DNA from: Dasania phycosphaerae
GTDB lineage: Bacteria > Pseudomonadota > Gammaproteobacteria > Pseudomonadales > Dasaniaceae
DNA: 64,000 nucleotides
Assembly: GCF_026891035.1 (NCBI RefSeq)
Contig: NZ_JAPTGG010000006.1
Span: 186,001-250,000 of the forward strand
Direction: 5' to 3'
Position 1 is the first letter of the stretch. Every line of letters begins with the position of its first letter. Below are positions 17,261 to 24,990 of the stretch, one piece after another. Position numbers and translations under genes: made by a program. The notes below the pieces were generated by a model. That model ran no database searches. It was not told the origin of the DNA and was given only the letters and a program-made list of their open reading frames with translations.

Positions 17261-17755
17261 ATGCTAATGAAGTTATTGGTGATTTTGGCGGTTTTAATTG
17301 TAGGCTTGCGTATCAATGCTTTAATAGCTACTTGGATAGAGCGCTTAGGTAACGCCAAAGAGGTAGGTACCAGCCGAATTTTTCAATTACAAAAAACTTT
17401 TCAGTTTTTTATATTTTGTATAGTTACTGTGGTGGTGGCCGCTACTTTAGGGGTGGGTTATTCAGATGTTGATATTTTTGTGTCATCAGTGTTTGCTGTT
17501 ATTGGTGTGGCGCTGTTTGCGCAGTGGTCCATTTTAAGTAATTTGACTGCTAGCGTGATTATCTTTTTCTTTTTTCCTTATAAAGTGGGTGATGAAATTA
17601 TTATATGGGATAAAGATAGAGAAAAATCCGTAGGTGGTGTGTTAAGAGAGATAACTTTGTTTCATTTGATTTTAGAAATGGACGATGGTGATAAGTTGAC
17701 TATGCCAACGACTATGGTGTTTCAAAATCTGATAGCAATGAAAAAGGACGCCTAA
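17261..17755 (+). CDS. Minimal MscS-type mechanosensitive channel protein
   Basis: A 164-residue membrane protein that keeps only the pore and beta domain of MscS. Three hydrophobic helices (about residues 3-20, 47-66 and 72-105) lead into FPYKVGDEIIIWD and a beta domain ending in PTTMVFQNLIAMK. The C-terminal alpha/beta cage of full MscS (about 286 residues in E. coli) is absent. The pore helix lacks the regular Gly/Ala ridge of MscS (compare LGVGIGLGLQGIV in the homologue at 23106). The start is two bases after the deacylase stop and the stop is one base before the protease start, so it is firmly coupled to the rimK run. Confidence 0.82.
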   Translation: MLMKLLVILAVLIVGLRINALIATWIERLGNAKEVGTSRIFQLQKTFQFFIFCIVTVVVAATLGVGYSDVDIFVSSVFAVIGVALFAQWSILSNLTASVIIFFFFPYKVGDEIIIWDKDREKSVGGVLREITLFHLILEMDDGDKLTMPTTMVFQNLIAMKKDA

Positions 17756-17756
17756 G

Positions 17757-18194
17757 GTGACAAGTAAAACTAAAAAAATAATGGTGGGCGCTTTGGAGCT
17801 GTGCGACTTGCCGGAATTAGAAATAAGCAAAATGAATGTGCGCATAGATACCGGTGCCAAAACCTCTTCTCTGCATGTAGATAATATCAGCGAGTTTGAA
17901 AAAAATAATGAAAAATGGGTGAGCTTTGATATACACCCTGATATCCATAATGTTGATCAAATTGTTAGGCGTAACGCCAAAGTTAAAGGCATGCGTATTA
18001 TTAAAAGCTCTAATGCAAGCAGTGAACACCGCTATGTAGTGGATACACTCTTTCAGTTGGGGGAAGACAAATGGCGCATAGACCTAACCTTAACCGATAG
18101 ATCCGGTATGAGTTATTTAATGCTGTTAGGCCGCCAGGCGATGGTTGGTCGTATTGTGGTAGATCCCGGCGAGGAGTTTTTGCTGGGTAAATAG
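17757..18194 (+). CDS. Retropepsin-like protease (RimB/ATP-dependent zinc protease family)
   Basis: A 145-residue protein of the family formerly called ATP-dependent zinc proteases and now recognised as retropepsin-like. The catalytic motif is RIDTGAKTSSLHV with the aspartate at residue 31. The family's R-rich block (QIVRRNAKVKGM) and the end block LLGRQAMVGRIVVDPGEEFL are present. In Pseudomonas the RimB protein of this type acts with RimK on S6. The start is a GTG with AAGG just before it, one base after the channel gene; an ATG at 17781 is an alternative. It presumably acts as a homodimer. Confidence 0.9.
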   Translation: MTSKTKKIMVGALELCDLPELEISKMNVRIDTGAKTSSLHVDNISEFEKNNEKWVSFDIHPDIHNVDQIVRRNAKVKGMRIIKSSNASSEHRYVVDTLFQLGEDKWRIDLTLTDRSGMSYLMLLGRQAMVGRIVVDPGEEFLLGK

Positions 18195-18232
18195 CGCCGC
18201 TACTTGTGGCCATAAACTGTTGATGGGCTGAT

Positions 18233-20467
18233 ATGGATAATAATGTACTTTCTGAGTTAACCCGTATTACGACAGCTGTCTCTTATATAGATTCACCGCA
18301 AGAGCAGGTTGAGATGATTGTTAATTCAGTCAGTCAATCTATAGGGGTGGATGTTTGTTCGCTTTATCAAACTGACAGCAATAATAATTTAGTGTTATTG
18401 GCCAGTCATGGTTTGGATGCTTCACAGCCTATTACTATTCCACAGGGTAAGGGCCTGGTGGGGCGCGTGGTGGAAAGTAAACATACCCTTAATGTATGTA
18501 GCGCTCCAGATCACCCCAGCTACTTTTTTGTGCCTAAAAGTGGCGAAGAAAAATTTCACGGTTTTTGTGCTACCCCTTTAGTCGATCACGGCGTAGTGGT
18601 GGGGGTGTTAGTGGTACAAACGGTAGCGCCACAATTATTGGATAAAGCCAGTGAAGCTTTTTTGGAAACTCTGTCATCACACTTAGCCATTATTGTTAGG
18701 ACTATTCATATCAGCGATGGCCTTGATGATGATAGCCTGGGGATTAGCTGTGTGGCTGGCTCGCCGGGTATAGGCATGGGCTCCGCCATTATTGTTTCTT
18801 CACGCTCGGTGGAGGAAGTGAAAACTGCCTATGCGGAAAATCCACAGCAAGAAAAACAGAGCTTAAAGCACTTAGTTGCTACCTTAAATCAACAGATTGA
18901 CAGTGATAAGGCCACTATCTCACAAAAGAATATGGGAAATATTGATGAAATATTTTTTGCTATGCAAATGTTTCTCAAAGATCCCATGTTTATTAATTTG
19001 GTGGAAACCTTTATAGATACTGGCTACAACTTGCCTTCATCGCTGAAAAAAGCAGTAGGGCAATTGATCAGTGTTTTTAATGCTATGGAAGATGTATATC
19101 TTAAGGCTAAGGCCGATGATATACGTTATTTGGGCAATCGCCTCTACAATCTATGGCTGGATGAGGGTGGCGTTAAAAATATTGATACCAGTAAGCCATA
19201 TGTACTGGTAGGTAAGCAGATAGATATTTCTCATATTTCTGAATATTCGGGTGACAACCTAGTAGCTATAGTCACTGGTGAGGGGTCGTTGCTGTCCCAT
19301 GTGTCAGTTATCGCCAATGCGCTTAGCGTGCCCGCGGTAATGGGTTTGAGTGATAAACGTTTGCCCAGTGCTGGCAATCAATTAATTGTTGACGGTTATG
19401 CTGGCCGTTTATTTGTTGATCCTGGCCCCATGATTATATCGGCCTATAACGAGCTGGCTAATAAAGAAAGTTCTAAAAATGCAATTTACGATGAACTGAA
19501 AAATCAGCCTGCTACTACCTTGGATGGTGTGGCGGTAAAATTATTTGTCAACACGGGCTTACTGGCAGATTTGTCACCAGGTATCAAACATGGCGCCGAT
19601 GGGGTGGGTTTGTATAGAACCGAAATTCCTTTTTTGATACGAGATAGCTTTCCTACTGAAGATGAGCAAGTGCAGGTTTATCAAAAAGTCTTAGAGGCCT
19701 ATCAGGGTAAACCGGTTTATATGCGTACATTGGATGTGGGCGGTGATAAGCAATTACCTTATTTTCCCTTAGGTATAGAGGAAAACCCGGCATTAGGTTG
19801 GCGAGGTATACGTTTTTCGCTGGATAATATACAGCTGCTGATTACTCAGTTAAGGGCGATGTTAAGGGCCTCGGTAGGTCATAATGAATTGCATGTATTA
19901 ATACCTATGGTGTCCTCAACTCAGGAGTTAGATGAGTTTCGCGATTGCCTGAGCAAGGTTATGCAGCAACTGAGTGCTGAGGGCTATGCGGTTGAAATGC
20001 CAAAAATTGGCGTGATGATAGAGGTGCCAGCCGCTATCTCACAGCTACCTTTTTGGGAAAATAAAATTGATTTTATTTCTGTGGGTACCAATGACTTAAG
20101 TCAGTACCTTTTAGCGCTGGATAGAAATAACTCTAGGGTGGCCAACCGCTTTGATCATGTGCACCCGGCGGTACTGCACGAGCTGTATCGTATTATTAAT
20201 ACCGCAAAATCATATCGCATACCCGTATCTATATGCGGTGAAATGAGCTCTGACCCAGTAGCTGTGCTGTTGTTATTGGGCATGGGGGTGACCAAATTTA
20301 GTTTGGGGTCGTCTAAATTACCCAAAATAAAGTATTTGATTAGGCATGTAGTTAAGCAGCAAGCTGAAGCGCTATTACAGAAAGCATTAGAAAAAGATAA
20401 TGTGATAGAAATACGAAAGCTGGCAAATGACTTTATACAAAAAATTAATTTGGCTGAAACATTATAA
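18233..20467 (+). CDS. ptsP: PtsP, GAF-domain PEP-protein phosphotransferase (Enzyme I-Ntr)
   Basis: A 744-residue nitrogen-PTS Enzyme I. The N-terminal GAF domain covers about residues 10-165 (SIGVDVCSLYQTD, FHGFCATPLVDHG). The phosphohistidine domain follows, with the active histidine at residue 356 in GSLLSHVSVIANAL. The PEP-binding barrel has GLYRTEIPFL, LDVGGDKQLPYF, VGTNDLSQYLLALDRN and the cysteine motif CGEMSSDP. GAF binding of glutamine tunes PtsP in E. coli. The gene sits 38 bases after the retropepsin gene and 30 before a glutamate-type symporter; HPr-like NPr and EIIA-Ntr are not in the window. The context ties nitrogen signalling to glutamate handling. Confidence 0.95.
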   Translation: MDNNVLSELTRITTAVSYIDSPQEQVEMIVNSVSQSIGVDVCSLYQTDSNNNLVLLASHGLDASQPITIPQGKGLVGRVVESKHTLNVCSAPDHPSYFFVPKSGEEKFHGFCATPLVDHGVVVGVLVVQTVAPQLLDKASEAFLETLSSHLAIIVRTIHISDGLDDDSLGISCVAGSPGIGMGSAIIVSSRSVEEVKTAYAENPQQEKQSLKHLVATLNQQIDSDKATISQKNMGNIDEIFFAMQMFLKDPMFINLVETFIDTGYNLPSSLKKAVGQLISVFNAMEDVYLKAKADDIRYLGNRLYNLWLDEGGVKNIDTSKPYVLVGKQIDISHISEYSGDNLVAIVTGEGSLLSHVSVIANALSVPAVMGLSDKRLPSAGNQLIVDGYAGRLFVDPGPMIISAYNELANKESSKNAIYDELKNQPATTLDGVAVKLFVNTGLLADLSPGIKHGADGVGLYRTEIPFLIRDSFPTEDEQVQVYQKVLEAYQGKPVYMRTLDVGGDKQLPYFPLGIEENPALGWRGIRFSLDNIQLLITQLRAMLRASVGHNELHVLIPMVSSTQELDEFRDCLSKVMQQLSAEGYAVEMPKIGVMIEVPAAISQLPFWENKIDFISVGTNDLSQYLLALDRNNSRVANRFDHVHPAVLHELYRIINTAKSYRIPVSICGEMSSDPVAVLLLLGMGVTKFSLGSSKLPKIKYLIRHVVKQQAEALLQKALEKDNVIEIRKLANDFIQKINLAETL

Positions 20468-20497
20468 ATACAGCATTAGCCAGCCTTAGGAGGATCG

Positions 20498-21820
20498 ATG
20501 AAAATCACTGATGCTATAGATACCTCACCACTAAAGCTGTTGAGTAATCGCTTAGAAAGCCTCATTGCCGGGCGTTTATGGTTAAAGGTATTAATCGGCC
20601 TGGGACTGGGGGTTATTTTTGGGCTTTTACTAGGGCCGGAGCTAGGCCTGTTTGAGCTAAACACAGTTAGATTGATAACGGCATGGCTGGCGTTACCTGG
20701 GCAGGTATTTTTAGCGCTAATACAAATGATTGTAGTGCCATTAGTGGTGGCCTCAGTCGTTAAGGGCCTGGCAGCCAATAATGATATAGGCTCATTAAAA
20801 AAGATAGGCGCCTTTGCCTTGGTGTTTATTATTTTTACCACTGCTCTGGGGACGCTTACCGGCATAGGTTTGGGGCAGCTGATTAAGCCCGGGCGCTATA
20901 TAGATAGCACAGCTTTGGAAGTGCAGATGCCCGCTAGCAATGTAGTCAGTGCAGAAAAAGGCTTGCCTGCCGCAGCAGATGTACCAGAAAAATTATTATC
21001 AGTTTTCCCTAAAAATCCTATGGCCTCTATGGTTTCTGGTGAGATGTTGCAGGTGATCTTATTTGCAGCAATCTTAGGTGTCGCTTTAATATCTATACCT
21101 GCGCAACAGGCTAAGCCGCTGTTTGATTTGCTGGGGGCTTTGCAGGAAGTCAGTATGCGGGTGGTGTCGTGGGCTATGTATATAGCACCATTTGCGGTAT
21201 TTGGTTTAATTACTCGCTTAGTGGCTAATCTTGGTATTAATGTACTGGCGGGTATGTTGATGTATGTCATTACAGTATTACTAGGTTTATTAGTACTATT
21301 GGTTTTTTATCTGCTGGTAGTAAAGCTGGTAGGTAAAATATCGCTGAGTTTTTTTATTAAAGAGCTGAAAGAACTATTGTTATTGGCTTTTTCTACCAGT
21401 AGTTCGGCAGCTGTTATGCCCTTAACTTTGCAGCTTACTGAAAATACATTGTCTATAAGGCCGGGTATCGCCCGGTTTTTAGTGCCCTTGGGGGCGACGA
21501 TTAATATGACAGGCACCGCTTTATACCAAGGTGTGGCCACAGTATTTTTAGCGCAGGTTTTTCAAGTGGAGTTGACCATGGTTAGTTATGCCTTTGTGGT
21601 TACCATGGCGGTGGCTGCGTCTATAGGCTCGCCGGCTACTCCCGGTGCAGGTATTGTGATTTTGAGTATGGTGCTAGAAGGGGTAGGTATACCAGCCGCT
21701 GGTGTCGCTTTACTGCTGGGTGTTGATAGGGTGCTGGATATGTGCAGAACGGCAATCAATGTATTGGGTGATGTAGTGCTGTGTTGTGTGGCAGAGCAAC
21801 TGATAGAAAAAGATACTTAA
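20498..21820 (+). CDS. Dicarboxylate/amino acid:cation symporter (GltP/DctA family)
   Basis: A 440-residue secondary transporter of the DAACS family. Diagnostic blocks are the serine-rich hairpin FSTSSSAAVMPLTLQL, NMTGTALYQGVATVFLAQ, IGSPATPGAGIVIL and DRVLDMCRTAINVLGDVV. Eight helices and two re-entrant loops are expected. The family imports glutamate, aspartate or C4-dicarboxylates with protons or sodium. AGGAGG lies six bases before the ATG, a strong ribosome site. The position after ptsP in the rimK run favours glutamate. It has an extended N-terminus of about 25 residues before the first helix. Confidence 0.93.
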   Translation: MKITDAIDTSPLKLLSNRLESLIAGRLWLKVLIGLGLGVIFGLLLGPELGLFELNTVRLITAWLALPGQVFLALIQMIVVPLVVASVVKGLAANNDIGSLKKIGAFALVFIIFTTALGTLTGIGLGQLIKPGRYIDSTALEVQMPASNVVSAEKGLPAAADVPEKLLSVFPKNPMASMVSGEMLQVILFAAILGVALISIPAQQAKPLFDLLGALQEVSMRVVSWAMYIAPFAVFGLITRLVANLGINVLAGMLMYVITVLLGLLVLLVFYLLVVKLVGKISLSFFIKELKELLLLAFSTSSSAAVMPLTLQLTENTLSIRPGIARFLVPLGATINMTGTALYQGVATVFLAQVFQVELTMVSYAFVVTMAVAASIGSPATPGAGIVILSMVLEGVGIPAAGVALLLGVDRVLDMCRTAINVLGDVVLCCVAEQLIEKDT

Positions 21821-21850
21821 TCTAACGTTATGGGTAAATAAGGGTAAGCT

Positions 21851-22231
21851 ATGTTGAAAAATAAAGTCAGAGTTATATTTTCTGTGTTGCTGATGTTTTG
21901 GGTAGGCAATATTATGGCTGCTGACGTAATCTCTACAGGCTTACTAACCTTAGAGCCAGGTTTTGTTGGTGAAGAGATGGCGGTAGAGGTTGTTGCTGTA
22001 GAGTTTGATAGCGAGCAGGGCTATACCAAAATTACACTGACAATACCCTTATCCGAATATGAGCTAGGTGCTATTCAAGTTAAATCCGCCAAAGATGATA
22101 TTATCCCTCAGTTATTGCCCTATAAAAAAATAGAGAATAATAGTAATAACGATAAAGTCGGTGTAGTCATCTATGTAGGGAAGTCACTAAAATTGCCTAT
22201 CCGTTTATACTTTGACACTGCTGGTCAGTAA
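21851..22231 (+). CDS. Small secreted protein of unknown function
   Basis: A 126-residue protein that I do not recognise. A clear signal peptide (VIFSVLLMFWVGNIMA) ends at about residue 24 with an A-D cleavage site, so the mature form should be periplasmic. The remaining roughly 100 residues look beta-rich (TKITLTIPLSEYELGAIQV, KVGVVIYVGKSLKLPIRLYF), with no cysteine and no lipobox. It lies 30 bases after the symporter and 41 before the outer-membrane protein in the same run, so it may be an accessory factor in that transport step. Confidence 0.75.
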   Translation: MLKNKVRVIFSVLLMFWVGNIMAADVISTGLLTLEPGFVGEEMAVEVVAVEFDSEQGYTKITLTIPLSEYELGAIQVKSAKDDIIPQLLPYKKIENNSNNDKVGVVIYVGKSLKLPIRLYFDTAGQ

Positions 22232-22272
22232 TCGCTGTTAGCTGTAAAGTCTGTAAAATGCTGGATGAATAA

Positions 22273-23046
22273 ATGACCTATACAAAAACAATAATCAATA
22301 GCAATTCACTGCGATTGCTAGCTGCTTGCAGCCTGTTATTTAACGCTGCAGTGAGTTTTGCTGCCCACCCATTGATTTCGGATGATACTGGCACCCAAGG
22401 TGAGGGCAGGCAACAGCTAGAGCTAAGCTGGGATAGGATCAATGAAGATTCTGAAGGTGTTAACCGGCGCAGCTTAGATATGGTGTGGAGCTTAGGGCTG
22501 AGCGATGCCGTCGATGTAAGCATTTTTGTGCCCTATACCCATTTGTCTCATAGGCGGGTGGAGTCTACTAAAGGCATAGGCGATGGCAGTGTTAATATTA
22601 AGTGGCGCTTTTTAGGGCGCGACAGTTTTAGCATGGCGGCCACCTATAGCTTGGGTTTGTTAAATGGCGATGAAGACGAAGGTTTGGGCGACGAAGAATT
22701 ACTCAGCTTTGCCAATTTGGTGGCGCAAAAACAGTGGCAGTCTTGGCAGTGGTTGGTCAATGCCGGTTGGCAGTATCAGCATCAAAGTGATAGTCGTTTT
22801 CGCGATCATACTTGGCAGCTCTCCAGCGCTGTGTTGTATCAAAGCAGTGCGCAATGGACCTGGGTGGCTGATATAGGCTACCGGCAAAATCCTATCGCTG
22901 CCCGCAGTAATGCCGCGGCGGTTATGGTAGTAGGGGTTATATACCATCTCAGTCCAGAGTTGGATTTAGATGTGGGTTATCACAAGGGGTTAAACAAAGC
23001 CGATAAGAGTGAGCGTATAGGCCTGGGGCTGGCAATACGTTGGTGA
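22273..23046 (+). CDS. Outer-membrane beta-barrel protein, MetA-pathway/transporter type
   Basis: A 257-residue predicted barrel of the family often labelled transporter or phenol-degradation MetA protein. A signal peptide ends near residue 31 (AAVSFAAHPLISDDTGTQG). The HPLxxDDTGTQGxGxxQLE opening is the hallmark of the family. Alternating strands follow, and the last residues AIRW give a terminal aromatic residue recognised by the Bam machinery. It is the last gene of the rimK run, followed directly by a strong terminator. It may be the outer-membrane port for the symporter's substrate; function in this family is poorly known. Confidence 0.8.
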   Translation: MTYTKTIINSNSLRLLAACSLLFNAAVSFAAHPLISDDTGTQGEGRQQLELSWDRINEDSEGVNRRSLDMVWSLGLSDAVDVSIFVPYTHLSHRRVESTKGIGDGSVNIKWRFLGRDSFSMAATYSLGLLNGDEDEGLGDEELLSFANLVAQKQWQSWQWLVNAGWQYQHQSDSRFRDHTWQLSSAVLYQSSAQWTWVADIGYRQNPIAARSNAAAVMVVGVIYHLSPELDLDVGYHKGLNKADKSERIGLGLAIRW

Positions 23047-23052
23047 TTAGCT

Positions 23053-23093
23053 AAGGCCGGTATCAGCATTAGGCTGATACCGGCCTTGTTTTT
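23053..23093. terminator. Terminator closing the rimK-to-OMP run
   Basis: A perfect fifteen-pair stem (AAGGCCGGTATCAGC with GCTGATACCGGCCTT), a five-base ATTAG loop and GTTTTT. It lies six bases after the last gene of the run. The A residues at its left foot are too few to serve the convergent MscS gene well, but the hairpin could act in both directions. Confidence 0.93.
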
Positions 23094-23105
23094 AGCTCTC
23101 TGATT

Positions 23106-23960
23106 TTATTTGGTTTGATCGCTGCGTATATGTAAATCCCTTTGTGGAAAGGGGATTTCTATTTTGTATTTGCGTAGGTGATCATCTATGGCCCATAAAT
23201 AATCGGAGGTGAGTGCGGTTGGGCGTTTAACTTGTTCGGCGGTTACCCACACGCCCAGCACAAAGTTAAGGCTGCTATCGCCAAAGCCACTCATCCATAC
23301 TATAGGTTCTCGGCCCGGGGTTTTAATGGTGTAACTTACGCTGTTAGCGGCCTCTAATACGGCTTTTTTTACCAGTTCTTTGTCGCTACCGTAAGCTACC
23401 CCTAAAGGGATGCGAAAACGTCTGACGCTTTCTTCCAGTGTCCAGTTGATCACTTTGCCATTAGTGAGTTCGGCGTTGGGTATGAGTATGTCTACATTAT
23501 CATTGGTTCTTATTAATGTGGCGCGCATATGTATTTCTATCACTTCGCCGGTTAAGCCCGAGTCTAGTTCAATAAAGTCGCCTACTTTTAGGCTGCGCTC
23601 TAATAAAATTGCCAAGCCAGAAACAAAGTTGTTGACTATCCCTTGTAAGCCCAGGCCTATACCCACACCCAAGGCACTGGCCATTAAGGCTAGCTTGCCC
23701 ATGTCTATACCCAGTACAGATATTGCCAGCACAAAACCGACAACATAAATACTGTATTGGGCAAAGCGCCCGATAATATAAAGGTGCGCCACCGTCATGG
23801 AGCTATCTTTATGAGTAAGGCGGTAAAAAATATTACGGATAATTCGGGCAATGATATAGGTGACGAGTAAAACCACGACAAAAGTCAGCACTTGGCTGGT
23901 GACTAGGGTGTAGTTACCTACATGTAATACAGGCGTTTGCCATATGTTGTCGTTTTCCAT
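23106..23960 (-). CDS. MscS-family mechanosensitive ion channel
   Basis: A 284-residue channel of E. coli MscS size. Three membrane helices include the pore helix LMASALGVGIGLGLQGIVNN and FVSGLAILLERSLKVGDFIE, which show the Gly/Ala ridge of true MscS. The beta domain (TGEVIEIHMRATLIRTNDN, ILIPNAELTNGKVINWT) and a C-terminal alpha/beta domain follow. It releases osmolytes on hypo-osmotic shock. It is the last of four co-directional genes, 13 bases after corA. Confidence 0.95.
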   Translation of the reverse strand: MENDNIWQTPVLHVGNYTLVTSQVLTFVVVLLVTYIIARIIRNIFYRLTHKDSSMTVAHLYIIGRFAQYSIYVVGFVLAISVLGIDMGKLALMASALGVGIGLGLQGIVNNFVSGLAILLERSLKVGDFIELDSGLTGEVIEIHMRATLIRTNDNVDILIPNAELTNGKVINWTLEESVRRFRIPLGVAYGSDKELVKKAVLEAANSVSYTIKTPGREPIVWMSGFGDSSLNFVLGVWVTAEQVKRPTALTSDYLWAIDDHLRKYKIEIPFPQRDLHIRSDQTK

Positions 23961-23973
23961 GCTTAATCCTTAC

Positions 23974-24948
23974 TTAGAACCATTTCTTTTTCTTGAAGAT
24001 AATTGTTAGGGTAATTGCCATAAAAAACATGGTTATCATTAGCGCGGGGTAGGCAAACTTATATTTTAGCTCAGGTATATACTCAAAGTTCATACCATAA
24101 ATGCCCGCTAAAAATGTCAGTGGCACAAAAATCGCAGTTACCACAGTTAATATACGCATGGTGATATTGAGTTGGTGCGAGGTAATGGAAATATAGCTGT
24201 CTATCATGTCTCCACAAATATCGTAGTGCATTTGCGATAAGCTGTGCAAACGTTCTAGCCGCTCGGCGACATCGTTAATTTTATGGGCGTGACTAATGCT
24301 ATCAATAGGCAATTCTTCGTCGTCGTAAGTTTTTAGCTGGGCAAATATGGCGTTGTGATAATTAAATATACGTTTTAATTTGATCAGTTCAGCTTTATAG
24401 CTGGCTAGTTGTAGCAGTGCGCTTTCGCTGGATTCACTGCGTAACTCGTCCTCTATAGCGCTAATCTCGTTTTCAAAGTCCAGTGTTCTCTCGAGATAAA
24501 TGCCGGCAGACTTATGAATAATATCCAAGGCTATAATAATAGGCGGTGAAAAAGTCGCTTTAGACTTTTCGGCGGCCAGTACGGCATTGATACCTAATGA
24601 TACTTGCGGGTGTACCGTAATTAGCAGGCGTTCACTAATAAAGAACGCTATCTGTTGATGTACATATTTCAAATTGTTTTCTATGGCGTGTATGCCTTTG
24701 TACAGTAAAAAAATATGATCATCGAACAGTTCCACCTTGGGTGGGTGGCGTTTTCTAAAGGTATCGGTAATGGCTAGATGATGGCAATCTAGGCTGGCCA
24801 GTAGTTCGCTGTATTGCTCTATATTGTGGTCATCGTATTGGATATCAATCCATATTTTTTTGTGGGCATCTTGCTGCCACATAGCAATTTGTTCTTGGTG
24901 ACCTGTACTGACTTTGTTGTCGCTATGATATAGATAGGTATTAATCAT
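23974..24948 (-). CDS. corA: CorA-family divalent cation transporter
   Basis: A 324-residue CorA-type magnesium/cobalt channel. A large cytoplasmic N-terminal domain (about residues 1-260, with DIQYDDHNIEQYSELLASLD and a long stalk helix) precedes two C-terminal helices. The signature loop YGMNF is at about residue 285. The tail IIFKKKKWF is the basic sphincter. The EIPEL loop (FEYIPELKYKF) resembles the E-x-PE motif of CorA. It sits between a CNNM gene and an MscS gene on the same strand, so divalent cations and turgor seem linked here. Confidence 0.93.
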   Translation of the reverse strand: MINTYLYHSDNKVSTGHQEQIAMWQQDAHKKIWIDIQYDDHNIEQYSELLASLDCHHLAITDTFRKRHPPKVELFDDHIFLLYKGIHAIENNLKYVHQQIAFFISERLLITVHPQVSLGINAVLAAEKSKATFSPPIIIALDIIHKSAGIYLERTLDFENEISAIEDELRSESSESALLQLASYKAELIKLKRIFNYHNAIFAQLKTYDDEELPIDSISHAHKINDVAERLERLHSLSQMHYDICGDMIDSYISITSHQLNITMRILTVVTAIFVPLTFLAGIYGMNFEYIPELKYKFAYPALMITMFFMAITLTIIFKKKKWF

Positions 24949-24990
24949 ATAGCCCTCGATATACTTTATTATATGGCTGGCCTTACTGGC

